Source of the DNA: JBDTMT01 sp033764095
Lineage (GTDB): Bacteria; Desulfobacterota; Binatia; HRBIN30; CADEER01
Direction of reading: 5' to 3'
Assembly (NCBI GenBank): GCA_033764095.1
Contig: JANRJF010000412.1
Span: 1 to 21,782 of the forward strand
Length of the DNA: 21,782 nucleotides
Part shown: positions 1 to 6,834 of the stretch, piece by piece
Numbering within the stretch: position 1 is the stretch's first letter
Layout of the letters: each line of letters begins with the position of its first letter
Program-made: the position numbers and the translations under genes
The notes under the pieces: model-generated
What the model saw: only the letters and a program-made list of their open reading frames with translations
What the model was told of the DNA's origin: nothing
The model's database searches: none

Positions 1-820
1 TCTTCGCCACCACGCCCATCTCCGGCAGGCCGGTGATGTCGTCGCGGTAGTAGCTGGTCATCAGCTCGCCGTCGGCGGCGGCGCCCTGCGCCGCCGCGGC
101 GATCACGGCGGGCGGCTGGCGCAGGTCGCGCGCGCGCTCCGGCGTCGTCACCACCAGCGCGACGCCGCCGTCGCTCTCCTGGCAGCAGTCGAGCAGGCGC
201 AGCACCGGCTCGACGATCCAGCGCGAGGCCTGGTGATCCTCCAGCGTGATCGGGCGCTGGTAGAACCAGGCGTTGGGGTTGTTGGCCGCATGCCGGCGGT
301 CGACCACCGCGATGCGGCCGAAGTCGGCGTTGGTGACGCCGTACGCGTGCATGTAGCGGCGCGCGTGGATCGCCACCCAGGCGGCCGGCGAGAGCAGGCC
401 GAAGGGGCCGTACCAGTCGAGCCACGGCGGCAGCATCGCGCCGGCCATGCCCGAGCCGCCGTAGCGGAAGCCGGAGCGCTCGTTGAAGGCGCGGTAGCAG
501 ACCACCACGTCGGCGGCGCCGGTGGCGATCGCCATCGCCGCCTGCATCACCACCGCGCACGAGGCGCCGCCGCCGTAGGGGACGCGGCTGAACATCGACA
601 GCGTCTCGATGCCGAGGTTGCGCGCCACCTCGGCTTCCTCGCTGGAGTCCATGGTGAAGGTGACCAGACCGTCCACCTCGGCTGGCGCCAGGCCAGCGTC
701 GTCGAGCGCCGACTTGATCGCTTCGCAGGCGAGCTGCAGCTCGCTGCGCCCGGACGCCTTGGAGAACTCGGTCTGCCCGATGCCGGCGATCGCGGCCCGA
801 TTGTGCAGCGTGCGACTCAC
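1..820 (-). CDS. Thiolase-fold acyl-CoA aldolase/lipid-transfer protein, Ltp2-like (partial)
   Basis: Thiolase-superfamily protein of the SCP2/lipid-transfer type. The first 273 residues are visible and the C-terminus lies beyond the left edge. Translation begins with the GTG at 820, giving VSRTLHNRAAIAGIGQTEFS, a typical thiolase-like N-terminus. Where a true thiolase carries its nucleophilic Cys (NxxCxSG), this protein has PYGGGAS (residues 81-87). This fits the non-thiolytic branch that includes Ltp2, the retro-aldolase that releases propionyl-CoA from hydroxylated steroid side chains. The GTG start overlaps the upstream MaoC stop (GTGA, 817-820), so translation is probably coupled. The MaoC-DUF35-MaoC-thiolase neighbourhood supports the aldolase reading over a degradative thiolase. 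Family assignment is strong; the exact substrate is inferred. The C-terminal active-site residues are not in the window. Confidence 0.85.
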   Translation of the reverse strand, partial: MSRTLHNRAAIAGIGQTEFSKASGRSELQLACEAIKSALDDAGLAPAEVDGLVTFTMDSSEEAEVARNLGIETLSMFSRVPYGGGASCAVVMQAAMAIATGAADVVVCYRAFNERSGFRYGGSGMAGAMLPPWLDWYGPFGLLSPAAWVAIHARRYMHAYGVTNADFGRIAVVDRRHAANNPNAWFYQRPITLEDHQASRWIVEPVLRLLDCCQESDGGVALVVTTPERARDLRQPPAVIAAAAQGAAADGELMTSYYRDDITGLPEMGVVAK

Positions 821-1284
821 CGCGGTGTCTCCGATCGGCTGAGCGCTGATGGCTGACGGCTGTCGTTCAACGGCAGGCTGATGACCGCGGTCCCGGAGAG
901 GTGGTCGCCCTGGTCGTTGACGGCGCGGAACGCGACCTCGACCAGGCCCTCGCCGTCGCCGCGCGAGGTGCCGGTGACCGTCCCGCTGAAGTCGAGCCGC
1001 GAGTTGGCCGTCGCCGGCACGCCGAGGCGGATGGCGATGCGCTTCACCATCGCCTCGGGCCCCGCCCAGTCGGTGAGAAAGCGGCTGCAGTAGGCGTTGT
1101 CGGTCATGATGTTCATGAAGATGTCCGGCGCGCCCTGCGAGGCGGCGTAGTCGCGGTCGTGGTGCACCGGCATGAAGTCGCGCGTCGCGATGGCGCCGGC
1201 GACCACCACCGTGGCGGTGACGTTGAGGTGCATCGGCGTGATCGCGTCGCCGACGCGGATGGCGTTCCAGTCGAGACCCGGCAT
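817..1284 (-). CDS. MaoC-like enoyl-CoA hydratase subunit, ChsH1-like
   Basis: Single hot-dog-fold MaoC-type hydratase of 155 residues. The catalytic Asp/His pair of R-specific enoyl-CoA hydratases is present as D36 and H41 in RDFMPVHHDRDY. In mycobacterial ChsH1-ChsH2 the ChsH1 subunit supplies this pair, while the partner supplies the substrate tunnel. The ATG start at 1284 lies 9 bp after the TAG of the DUF35 gene, and the TGA overlaps the GTG of the Ltp2-like gene. It therefore sits in a tightly packed operon with its presumed partners. Predicted reaction: hydration of an alpha,beta-unsaturated acyl-CoA to the beta-hydroxy form for the downstream aldolase. It could instead act on another branched acyl-CoA; the steroid assignment rests on gene order. 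Confidence 0.85.
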   Translation of the reverse strand: MPGLDWNAIRVGDAITPMHLNVTATVVVAGAIATRDFMPVHHDRDYAASQGAPDIFMNIMTDNAYCSRFLTDWAGPEAMVKRIAIRLGVPATANSRLDFSGTVTGTSRGDGEGLVEVAFRAVNDQGDHLSGTAVISLPLNDSRQPSALSRSETPR

Positions 1285-1293
1285 GGTCGGCGC

Positions 1294-1701
1294 CTATCCC
1301 TCCGCGCGGCGCGGCCGGAACTGCGGCAGCGACACGCCGTTGTCGTAGTGTTCGATGTAGGCCTGCACCGGCATGCCGATGCTGACCGCCGCGGGATCGA
1401 CGTCGGTGAGGTTGGCGACCAATCGGGTGCCTTCCTCCAGCTCCACCAGCGCGACGATGTAGGTGCCCTCGAACCACGGCCACTGCGGGTGGCGCGGCAG
1501 CACGAAGCTGTAGACGACGCCGCGCCCCGAGGCCTCGATGGTGTCCCAGGCGAGCGATTGGCAGCGCGGGCACATCGGACGGGGCGGATGGCGCAGTGCG
1601 CCGCAGCCGCCGCAGCGCTGGATGAGGAGCCTGTTCTCCTTCAGCGCGTCCCAGAAGAACGCGCTGTCGGGCGTGGTCGTCGGGGCGAGGCGCTCGCTCA
1701 T
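1294..1701 (-). CDS. DUF35 zinc-ribbon/OB-fold protein, ChsH2 C-domain-like
   Basis: Protein of 135 residues with the DUF35 architecture: an N-terminal rubredoxin-like zinc ribbon with four Cys ligands (C30, C33, C44, C47, in CGGCG and CPRC) followed by an OB fold (about 55-125, from SGRGVVYSFVLPR onward). Standalone DUF35 proteins associate with thiolase-fold enzymes. In mycobacteria the equivalent domain is the C-terminal part of ChsH2 and docks onto Ltp2, where it is needed for aldolase activity. Here it is a separate gene whose ATG (1701) overlaps the upstream MaoC stop (ATGA, 1698-1701). The overlap is the signature expected of a domain that was fused or split. It is predicted to be a structural and channelling subunit, not a catalyst. 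Confidence 0.88.
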   Translation of the reverse strand: MSERLAPTTTPDSAFFWDALKENRLLIQRCGGCGALRHPPRPMCPRCQSLAWDTIEASGRGVVYSFVLPRHPQWPWFEGTYIVALVELEEGTRLVANLTDVDPAAVSIGMPVQAYIEHYDNGVSLPQFRPRRAEG

Positions 1702-2249
1702 GACGGCAGCAGCGACAGGTCGGGGATGAACTTGAGGATGCGGAAGAGCTGCGTGCCGACCACCGCGCCCTGCTCGTCGCGGTAGGTGGTCACCCAGGTG
1801 ATGAAGTAGCCGCGCCCGATGCGGGTCTGCTTCTCCTCCGACACCGACTCGATCGCCATCGTCGAGGTGATCACCTCGCCGGGGCGCAGATAGCGCACGA
1901 TCTCGAACTCGGAGTTGGTCGCCAGCGTGGCGATATAGCCTTCGTTGTCGAGCGCGCTGAGCGGGTTGGTGCCGAACTCGACCGGCGAGCCGCCGCGCTC
2001 GGCGATGCCGGTGATCTTCGGCGTCGGCATCGTCCAGGTCTGCAGCATCAGCGGCGGCGCGACGATGCCGCCGAAGCGCGACGCGGCGGCGCGCGCCGGA
2101 TCCACGTACACCGGGTTGGCGTCCTCGAACGCCGCCGCCCAGTGGCGGATCATCGGTTGGTTGACCGGATCGGGCGCCACCGACGGGGTGCCGATCGGCT
2201 GCCCGATCATCGCCCGCAGTGCGCGTGCCGCTTCACTCATCGTCGACAT
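1698..2249 (-). CDS. FAS1-like MaoC dehydratase subunit, ChsH2 N-domain-like
   Basis: Hot-dog-fold dehydratase-like protein of 183 residues. The signature region reads FEDANPVYVDPARA (residues 41-54). The Asp of the hydratase motif (D43) is kept, but the catalytic His is Tyr (Y48), so this subunit is probably not the catalytic one and needs the ChsH1-like partner. That is how the ChsH1-ChsH2 heterotetramer is arranged. The ATG at 2249 is chosen, with AGGG a few bases upstream. An in-frame TTG 36 bp earlier gives a 195-residue form with a Pro/Arg-rich leader unlike the family, and another ATG lies at 2240. The stop overlaps the DUF35 start. The gene follows the GST stop by 66 bp on the same strand, so the cluster may be one transcript from 2909. 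Confidence 0.82.
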   Translation of the reverse strand: MSTMSEAARALRAMIGQPIGTPSVAPDPVNQPMIRHWAAAFEDANPVYVDPARAAASRFGGIVAPPLMLQTWTMPTPKITGIAERGGSPVEFGTNPLSALDNEGYIATLATNSEFEIVRYLRPGEVITSTMAIESVSEEKQTRIGRGYFITWVTTYRDEQGAVVGTQLFRILKFIPDLSLLPS

Positions 2250-2315
2250 CGGCGCCCTATGAGCAGGATCGCCGCGCGACGGCAAGCGACGCGGTGCGCG
2301 GCCGACGCGCCGCGC

Positions 2316-2909
2316 TCAGCCGTTGTCGCGCGCCAGCGCGCGCGCCAGGGCGGGGCGGGCGTTGCAACGCGCCAGGTAAGCGTCGACCACCGCGCCGGCC
2401 GGCAGCAGATGGCGGACGAAGTGGCCGAGGCTGGCGACGAGGATGTCGGCGCCGGAGAAGCGCTCGCCGAGCAGGAACGGACCCGGCGCGAGCCCGGCGA
2501 GGATGCGGCGATCCATCGCGGCGCGGTCGCGGAAGGTGCGCTGCAGCATCGGGTTGTCGGCAACCCCGGCGACGGCGAAGTTGATCACCGGCTCGATGAC
2601 GCCGGCGTAGTAGGCGAGCCAGGTGAGGTAGGGACCGCGCTGCGCCTCGCCGATGCGCGGCGCCAGCCCGGCGTCGGGGAACCTGTCGGTCAGGTATTGC
2701 ACGATGGCGCTCGACTCGGTGATCAGCTCGCCGTCGTCGAGCAGCGCCGGCACCTTCTTGTCGGGATGCGGATTGGCCGGATCGGCGGCGCCGCTGCCGT
2801 CCTGGCGCGGGATGTCGGTGATCGCGATGGTGTACGAGGCACCGAGCTCCTCGAGCAGCCAGATGATGCGCGACGAGCGCGAGCGCGGGGCGTGGAAGAG
2901 CGTCAGCAC
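2316..2909 (-). CDS. Glutathione S-transferase family protein
   Basis: Cytosolic GST of 197 residues. The N-terminal thioredoxin-like domain runs from about residue 1 to 80, with the cis-proline motif KVPALL (P54) and the glutathione-binding ESSAI (65-69). An all-helical C-terminal domain follows from about 88 to 197. The N-terminal FHAPRSRSSR stretch offers Ser residues (S10, S12, S13) and no Cys at the usual catalytic position. The GTG start at 2909 is preceded at 5 bp by GGAGG, which decides the start. It is the first gene of the minus-strand catabolic run. Possible roles are detoxification of electrophiles, reductive ether or thioester chemistry, or isomerisation during catabolism; the sequence does not decide between them. 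Confidence 0.88.
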   Translation of the reverse strand: MLTLFHAPRSRSSRIIWLLEELGASYTIAITDIPRQDGSGAADPANPHPDKKVPALLDDGELITESSAIVQYLTDRFPDAGLAPRIGEAQRGPYLTWLAYYAGVIEPVINFAVAGVADNPMLQRTFRDRAAMDRRILAGLAPGPFLLGERFSGADILVASLGHFVRHLLPAGAVVDAYLARCNARPALARALARDNG

Positions 2910-3010
2910 GGGTTCCTCCGGTCGAGTGGGGGTGGACGACGCCGCAAGCCAACCAGATCGGGCGTGTCCGCGAAAGTGCCGATCGGCGACGCCTGTCGAA
3001 TGCGGGCGGG

Positions 3011-3030
3011 AACTTTACCGGTCAGTTAAC
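3011..3030. promoter_or_regulatory. Possible TetR-type operator in divergent promoter region
   Basis: The 203-bp space between the divergent GST and secreted-protein genes holds one conspicuously AT-richer patch. It centres on the palindrome ACCGGT (3017-3022), flanked by AACT on the left and AGTTAAC on the right. On the minus strand it reads TTAACTGACCGGT followed by AAAGTT, one good half-site and a degenerate second half. Centred GACCGGTC palindromes are common operators of TetR-family repressors next to acyl-CoA catabolism genes. TAACCG recurs at about 3027 and 3048. No regulator gene is in the window. This is a weak, motif-level call. Confidence 0.3.
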
Positions 3031-3081
3031 CGATCGCGCCTCGGCGCTAACCGGGACGGCGCCTAGGGTGGACAGCATCAG

Positions 3082-3099
3082 GGGTCGGCCGGCCGACCC
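3082..3099. repeat. 18-bp perfect palindrome before the ribosome-binding site
   Basis: GGGTCGGCCGGCCGACCC is identical to its own reverse complement over all 18 bases. It ends two bases before the GGAGG ribosome-binding site (3102-3106) of the gene starting at 3113. It could be a protein-binding operator. In mRNA it could form a 7-bp GC hairpin with a 4-base loop next to the ribosome-binding site. Short GC palindromes occur by chance in such a GC-rich genome, but 18 bp without mismatch is long. Confidence 0.6.
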
Positions 3100-3112
3100 A
3101 TGGAGGATCACC

Positions 3113-4561
3113 ATGCGCGCCAGACGACTGCTCCTGCTCACCCTGACCGCCGCGGCGATGACCGCGGCGGCGCCGTTGCATGCGCAGGACTGCGCCGGCG
3201 ACTGCGACGGCGATGGCGCCGTCGCGGTCGGCGAGATCGTCGCGGCGGTGCAGATCGCGCTCGGCGACGTGTCGGGCGCGGCGTGCCCGGCGGTGGACGG
3301 CGACGGCGACGCGCGCGTCACCATCGACGAGCTGCTGGTCGCGGTCGGCGACGCGTTGAACGGCTGCCCGGTGGTCCCGACCCCGACGGCCACCGCGCCG
3401 CCGACGGCGACACCGCCCGATGCCGCCGCGTTGGCCGCCGCGGCGCGGGTGGCGGTCGAACCGCTGTTCCGCATCTTCGACGTGCAGGAGAGCATCCTCA
3501 CCGCGGTGATCACCGCCGGGCGCGCGCGGCGCACCGCACGCGCCGGCTCGGATGTGAGCGCGGGCTGCCAGCGGCTCGACTGCGAGCTGTCCGGCAGCCT
3601 CGAGGTATGCTGCGCCGACGGCGCGCTGCGCCACCGCTTCGCGGGGTGTCGCTTCGGCGACGCGATCGGCGCCGGCACGCTCAACGGCGAGCTCACCATC
3701 GCCAGCGACAGCTCGGTGCTGTGCTCGGGGGCGCTGCCGCTCGATGCCAGCTTCAGCGTCGCGCTGGACGACTTCAGCCGCGACGTCGATCTGGGCGGCG
3801 GCGCGGTGCTGCGCTCGCTGCAGGATCTGCGCGAGCAGTACGAGCGGGCGCCCGGCGACTGTACGGTGAGCAATCCGAACCTGGTCGGCGTCGGCATCCG
3901 CGGCAGCGGCCGGCGCCGGTTCGATGGGGTGCTGCGACGCGTGCAGACCGACGGCCTCGGCGGCCTGATCCACGACAGCGAGACGGTGTTGGAAGGCGTC
4001 GAGATCGCGGTCGGCGCGACGCCGCGCGGCGACCGCTGCGTCGCCGGCGCGACGCTCGCCGGCGCGGTCAGCGCGGCGGACTTCGTCGCCGCTACCGCAT
4101 CGCTCAGCGGCTTCACCGATCTGCAGGTCGTCGAGGATCCGCAGGACGACGGCAGCGTGCGGATGCAGGTGCAGGGCAGCGTCGACGCCGACTGCACCGG
4201 CCGGGTGACCCTGGCGACGGTGGAGCCGCTGCGCCTCGAACGGGCCAAGCGCTGCTTCAGCGGCGGCCGCCTCGAGGCCGAGCTCGGCGCTGGCCGCGTC
4301 GCCGCAACCTACGGCGCGGGCGGCACGCTCGATCTCGATGTCGACGCCGACGGCGCGCCCGACCAGCACTTCGCCACCTGCACCGAGGTGCCGCTCGATC
4401 AGTGCCCCGCTGCTGCCGTACCGCTGTGCGGGGTCTGCGACGAGCGGAGCGAGTGCCAGGGCGGACTGCGTTGCGTCGGCTGCTCGGGCGACTGCAGCGG
4501 CAGCGCGCGGCGTTGCGGCTTCCCCGACGCCTCGGTGGTGTGCGCCGACGGAGTCTTCTGA
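3113..4561 (+). CDS. Secreted protein with N-terminal dockerin-like EF-hand module, unknown function
   Basis: Exported protein of 482 residues. A Sec signal peptide (about 1-24, Arg-rich start, hydrophobic core, LHA/QD cleavage) is followed directly by a paired EF-hand module. Its calcium loops are at D30-E41 (DCDGDGAVAVGE) and D62-E73 (DGDGDARVTIDE), bracketed by Cys pairs. A Pro/Thr linker (about 88-102) leads to a 350-residue domain I do not recognise. The C-terminus (about 435-482) is Cys-dense with CxxC-type spacing. The ATG at 3113 is chosen because GGAGG lies 6 bp upstream and the signal peptide begins there; an in-frame start at 3068 would bury it. The body may be an extracellular binding or structural domain; no catalytic motif is visible. 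Confidence 0.8.
   Translation: MRARRLLLLTLTAAAMTAAAPLHAQDCAGDCDGDGAVAVGEIVAAVQIALGDVSGAACPAVDGDGDARVTIDELLVAVGDALNGCPVVPTPTATAPPTATPPDAAALAAAARVAVEPLFRIFDVQESILTAVITAGRARRTARAGSDVSAGCQRLDCELSGSLEVCCADGALRHRFAGCRFGDAIGAGTLNGELTIASDSSVLCSGALPLDASFSVALDDFSRDVDLGGGAVLRSLQDLREQYERAPGDCTVSNPNLVGVGIRGSGRRRFDGVLRRVQTDGLGGLIHDSETVLEGVEIAVGATPRGDRCVAGATLAGAVSAADFVAATASLSGFTDLQVVEDPQDDGSVRMQVQGSVDADCTGRVTLATVEPLRLERAKRCFSGGRLEAELGAGRVAATYGAGGTLDLDVDADGAPDQHFATCTEVPLDQCPAAAVPLCGVCDERSECQGGLRCVGCSGDCSGSARRCGFPDASVVCADGVF
3191..3370 (+). repeat. Dockerin-like Cys-bracketed EF-hand module, copy 1
   Basis: Region coding residues 27-86 of the protein starting at 3113, placed directly after the signal peptide. 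It has the pattern CxGDCDGDG, an EF-hand helix ending in ALG, a second D-rich loop, then an IDELL helix and a terminal NGC. Both calcium loops look intact (D/D/D/E ligands). The same module recurs in two other proteins of this window. Confidence 0.75.
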
Positions 4562-4576
4562 GGGGTGGCGCACCCC
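4562..4576 (+). terminator. Short hairpin directly after the secreted-protein stop
   Basis: GGGGTG and CACCCC form a 6-bp perfect stem around a GCG loop, beginning at the base after the TGA. There is no T-run, so if it terminates it would need help. The remaining gap to 4773 holds a lone TTGACT (4641-4646) that could be a -35 box, with no convincing -10 box at 16-18 bp. Confidence 0.3.
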
Positions 4577-4773
4577 GTTCGGCCTGCCGCCGCGGCGGCC
4601 GCGACCCGACCGGCCGGCATTCCCAACCGTGCGGCATCGATTGACTGGCTTGAGAACACCCGCGCTCTGTCGCTAGGACGAATCAGGCGGCGGCGGCGCG
4701 AGACCGGTGGCACGAGCAGTGCTGGATTCCGGCCGGCGCGGTGCGGACCGCGCGCAGCCAGTTGGAGGGAGCG

Positions 4774-6615
4774 ATGACGAACGGGCATGTGCATCTGAGC
4801 CAGGCGGAGCGCGACGCGCTGCGGGTCCGGTACCGCCAGGAGCGCGACAAGCGCCTGCGGCCGGACGCCAACGACCAGTACATCCAGCCCACCGGCCGCT
4901 TCGCGCACTTCGTCGACGATCCGTACGTGACGCGCGTCGAGCGCGCGCCGCGCGTCGACGAGGTGACGCTGGCCTTCATCGGCGGCGGCTTCGCCGGGTT
5001 GGTCACCGGGGCGCGCCTCAAGCAGGCGGGCATCGACGACATCCTGATCATCGAGGCTGGCGGCGACTTCGGCGGCGTCTGGTACTGGAACCGTTATCCC
5101 GGCGCCATGTGCGACACCGCGGCGATGGTCTACATGCCGCTGCTCGAGGAAACCGGCCACATGCCGTCGCAGAAGTACACCTTCGCGCCGGAGATCCACG
5201 CGCACGCGCAGCGCATCGCGCGCACCTTCGGCCTCTACGAGCACGCACTGTTCTCGACCGCGATCACCGGCCTGGAATGGGACGACGGCGCAGCGCGCTG
5301 GGTCATTCACACCGATCGCGGCGACGTCATCCGGGCGCGCTTCGTCGCCATGGGCACCGGCCCGCTGCACCGTCCGAAGCTGCCCGGCATCCCGGGCATC
5401 GAGACGTTCGCCCGTCATGCCTTCCACACCAGCCGCTGGGACTACGCGTACACCGGTGGGGATCCGGCCGGCGCCCCGATGACCAAGCTGGCCGACAAGC
5501 GCGTCGGCATCATCGGCACCGGCGCGACCGCGGTGCAGTGCATTCCGCCGCTCGGCCGCGACGCCCAGCAGCTGTTCGTCTTCCAGCGCACGCCGTCGTC
5601 GGTCGACGTGCGCAACAACCATGCGATCGACCGGTCGTGGTTCGAAACGCTCAAGCCGGGCTGGCAGCAGGAGTGGCTGATGAACTTCGCCACCCTGCAG
5701 ACCGGCGGCTTCGCCGACCAGGATCTGGTGCAGGACGGCTGGACCGACATCGCCATCCGCGTGCGCGATCGCGTCGTCGCCGCGATGAACGCCGGCGCCA
5801 GCTTCGAGCCGGCGACGATCCTCAAGGCGTTCGAGGACAGCGACGACGAGAAGATGACCGAGATCCGTGCCCGCGTCGACGCGATCGTGCGCGACCCGCA
5901 GACCGCCGAGCGCCTCAAGCCGTGGTACCGGCAGCTCTGCAAGCGGCCGTGCTTCCACGACGAGTACCTGCAGACGTACAACCTGCCGAACGTCCACCTG
6001 GTGGACACCGACGGCAAGGGCGTCGAGCGCATCGACGCCACCGGCGTCTGGGTGGCGGGCAGGCACTACGAGCTCGATTGCCTGATCTTCGCCTCGGGCT
6101 TCGAGTTCGCCACCGACTACCGGCGGCGGTCCGGCTTCGAGACCGTCGGGCGCGGTGGCGAGACCTTGTCGCAGCACTGGGCGGAGGGCTTGCAGACGCT
6201 GCACGGCACGCACGTGCACGGCTTCCCGAACCTGTTCATCGTCGGGCTCGGCCAGGGCGCCAACCTGATCTCGAACATCACCCACAACCTGACCGACATC
6301 GGCACGACGATCGCCGCCGTGGTGCGCCATGCGCTCGACCTCGGCGCCGACGAGGTCGAGCCGACGCCGGAGGCGGAGCAGCACTGGGTGCAGCTGATCG
6401 AGAGCAATCCGCAGGCGTTCCTCGGCAACCCCGACTGCACGCCGGGCTACTACAACAATGAGGGCCGTCCCTTCGGGCGCCGCGAGCGCCTCACCCTCGG
6501 AGGGTATCCCGGCGGTCCGGTGGCCTTCTTCCAGTACATCGACGCCTGGCGGAACAATGGTCGCTTCGAGGGCCTGACCTTCCGCAGCCGCGCCGCGGCG
6601 CGCGCCGCCGGCTGA
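4774..6615 (+). CDS. Flavin-dependent Baeyer-Villiger-type monooxygenase
   Basis: Class B flavoprotein monooxygenase of 613 residues that would use FAD and NAD(P)H to insert oxygen into ketones, giving esters or lactones. The FAD Rossmann motif GGGFAG is at 70-75, followed by GGVWYWNRYPGAMCDT, a hallmark of this family. The NADPH Rossmann motif GTGATA is near 248-253, followed by FVFQRTPSSVD. The Baeyer-Villiger fingerprint region is FARHAFHTSRWD (212-223), with Arg where the motif normally has Gly. Downstream blocks ASGFE and GFPNLFIVGLGQG are typical. Length and WDY-type fingerprint place it nearer the large steroid/cyclopentadecanone-type enzymes than the 540-residue cyclohexanone type. 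The ATG at 4774 has GGAGG 5 bp upstream. The steroid-type cluster nearby suggests a sterol or cyclic ketone substrate, which is inference. Confidence 0.9.
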   Translation: MTNGHVHLSQAERDALRVRYRQERDKRLRPDANDQYIQPTGRFAHFVDDPYVTRVERAPRVDEVTLAFIGGGFAGLVTGARLKQAGIDDILIIEAGGDFGGVWYWNRYPGAMCDTAAMVYMPLLEETGHMPSQKYTFAPEIHAHAQRIARTFGLYEHALFSTAITGLEWDDGAARWVIHTDRGDVIRARFVAMGTGPLHRPKLPGIPGIETFARHAFHTSRWDYAYTGGDPAGAPMTKLADKRVGIIGTGATAVQCIPPLGRDAQQLFVFQRTPSSVDVRNNHAIDRSWFETLKPGWQQEWLMNFATLQTGGFADQDLVQDGWTDIAIRVRDRVVAAMNAGASFEPATILKAFEDSDDEKMTEIRARVDAIVRDPQTAERLKPWYRQLCKRPCFHDEYLQTYNLPNVHLVDTDGKGVERIDATGVWVAGRHYELDCLIFASGFEFATDYRRRSGFETVGRGGETLSQHWAEGLQTLHGTHVHGFPNLFIVGLGQGANLISNITHNLTDIGTTIAAVVRHALDLGADEVEPTPEAEQHWVQLIESNPQAFLGNPDCTPGYYNNEGRPFGRRERLTLGGYPGGPVAFFQYIDAWRNNGRFEGLTFRSRAAARAAG

Positions 6616-6625
6616 GCGGCGCGCG
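6599..6625 (+). terminator. GC hairpin spanning the monooxygenase stop codon
   Basis: Bases 6599-6608 pair perfectly with 6616-6625 (10-bp all-GC stem) around a 7-base loop that contains the TGA. A smaller CCCG/CGGG hairpin (6638-6651) followed by TTTT (6655-6658) lies just beyond. Together they make a plausible but imperfect terminator region. Confidence 0.35.
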
Positions 6626-6680
6626 GGCGGCTGGCGTCCCGGCGGCACGGGGCGTTTTGCTCTATGCCGACGCGGGCGTG

Positions 6681-6706
6681 ATTCGCTCTTTATGGTGGCC
6701 GCGAAT
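6681..6706. promoter_or_regulatory. Inverted repeat upstream of the sensor kinase
   Basis: ATTCGC (6681-6686) and GCGAAT (6701-6706) form a 6-bp inverted repeat with a 14-base spacer, in the AT-richest part of the 219-bp gap before the kinase gene. The second arm lies within an 11-bp direct repeat region, atggtggccgc, found at 6692-6702 and again at 6733-6743. This may be an operator or simple chance. Confidence 0.2.
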
Positions 6707-6834
6707 GTGCGAACCTGGCCGCTGGAGAGGGGATGGTGGCCGCTCACCCTGCACAACTGTCGGCATCGCCGGTCGACCCATATGGCTGCACGCCATGTGA
6801 CAAGTGGCGCCTCGTCTGATGTAGGCGGGGCGGC

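Noticed and set aside
2978..2987. Palindrome GCCGATCGGC upstream of the GST gene
   Set aside because: A 10-bp GC palindrome is expected by chance in a genome this GC-rich, and it has no AT-rich flanks or second copy nearby.
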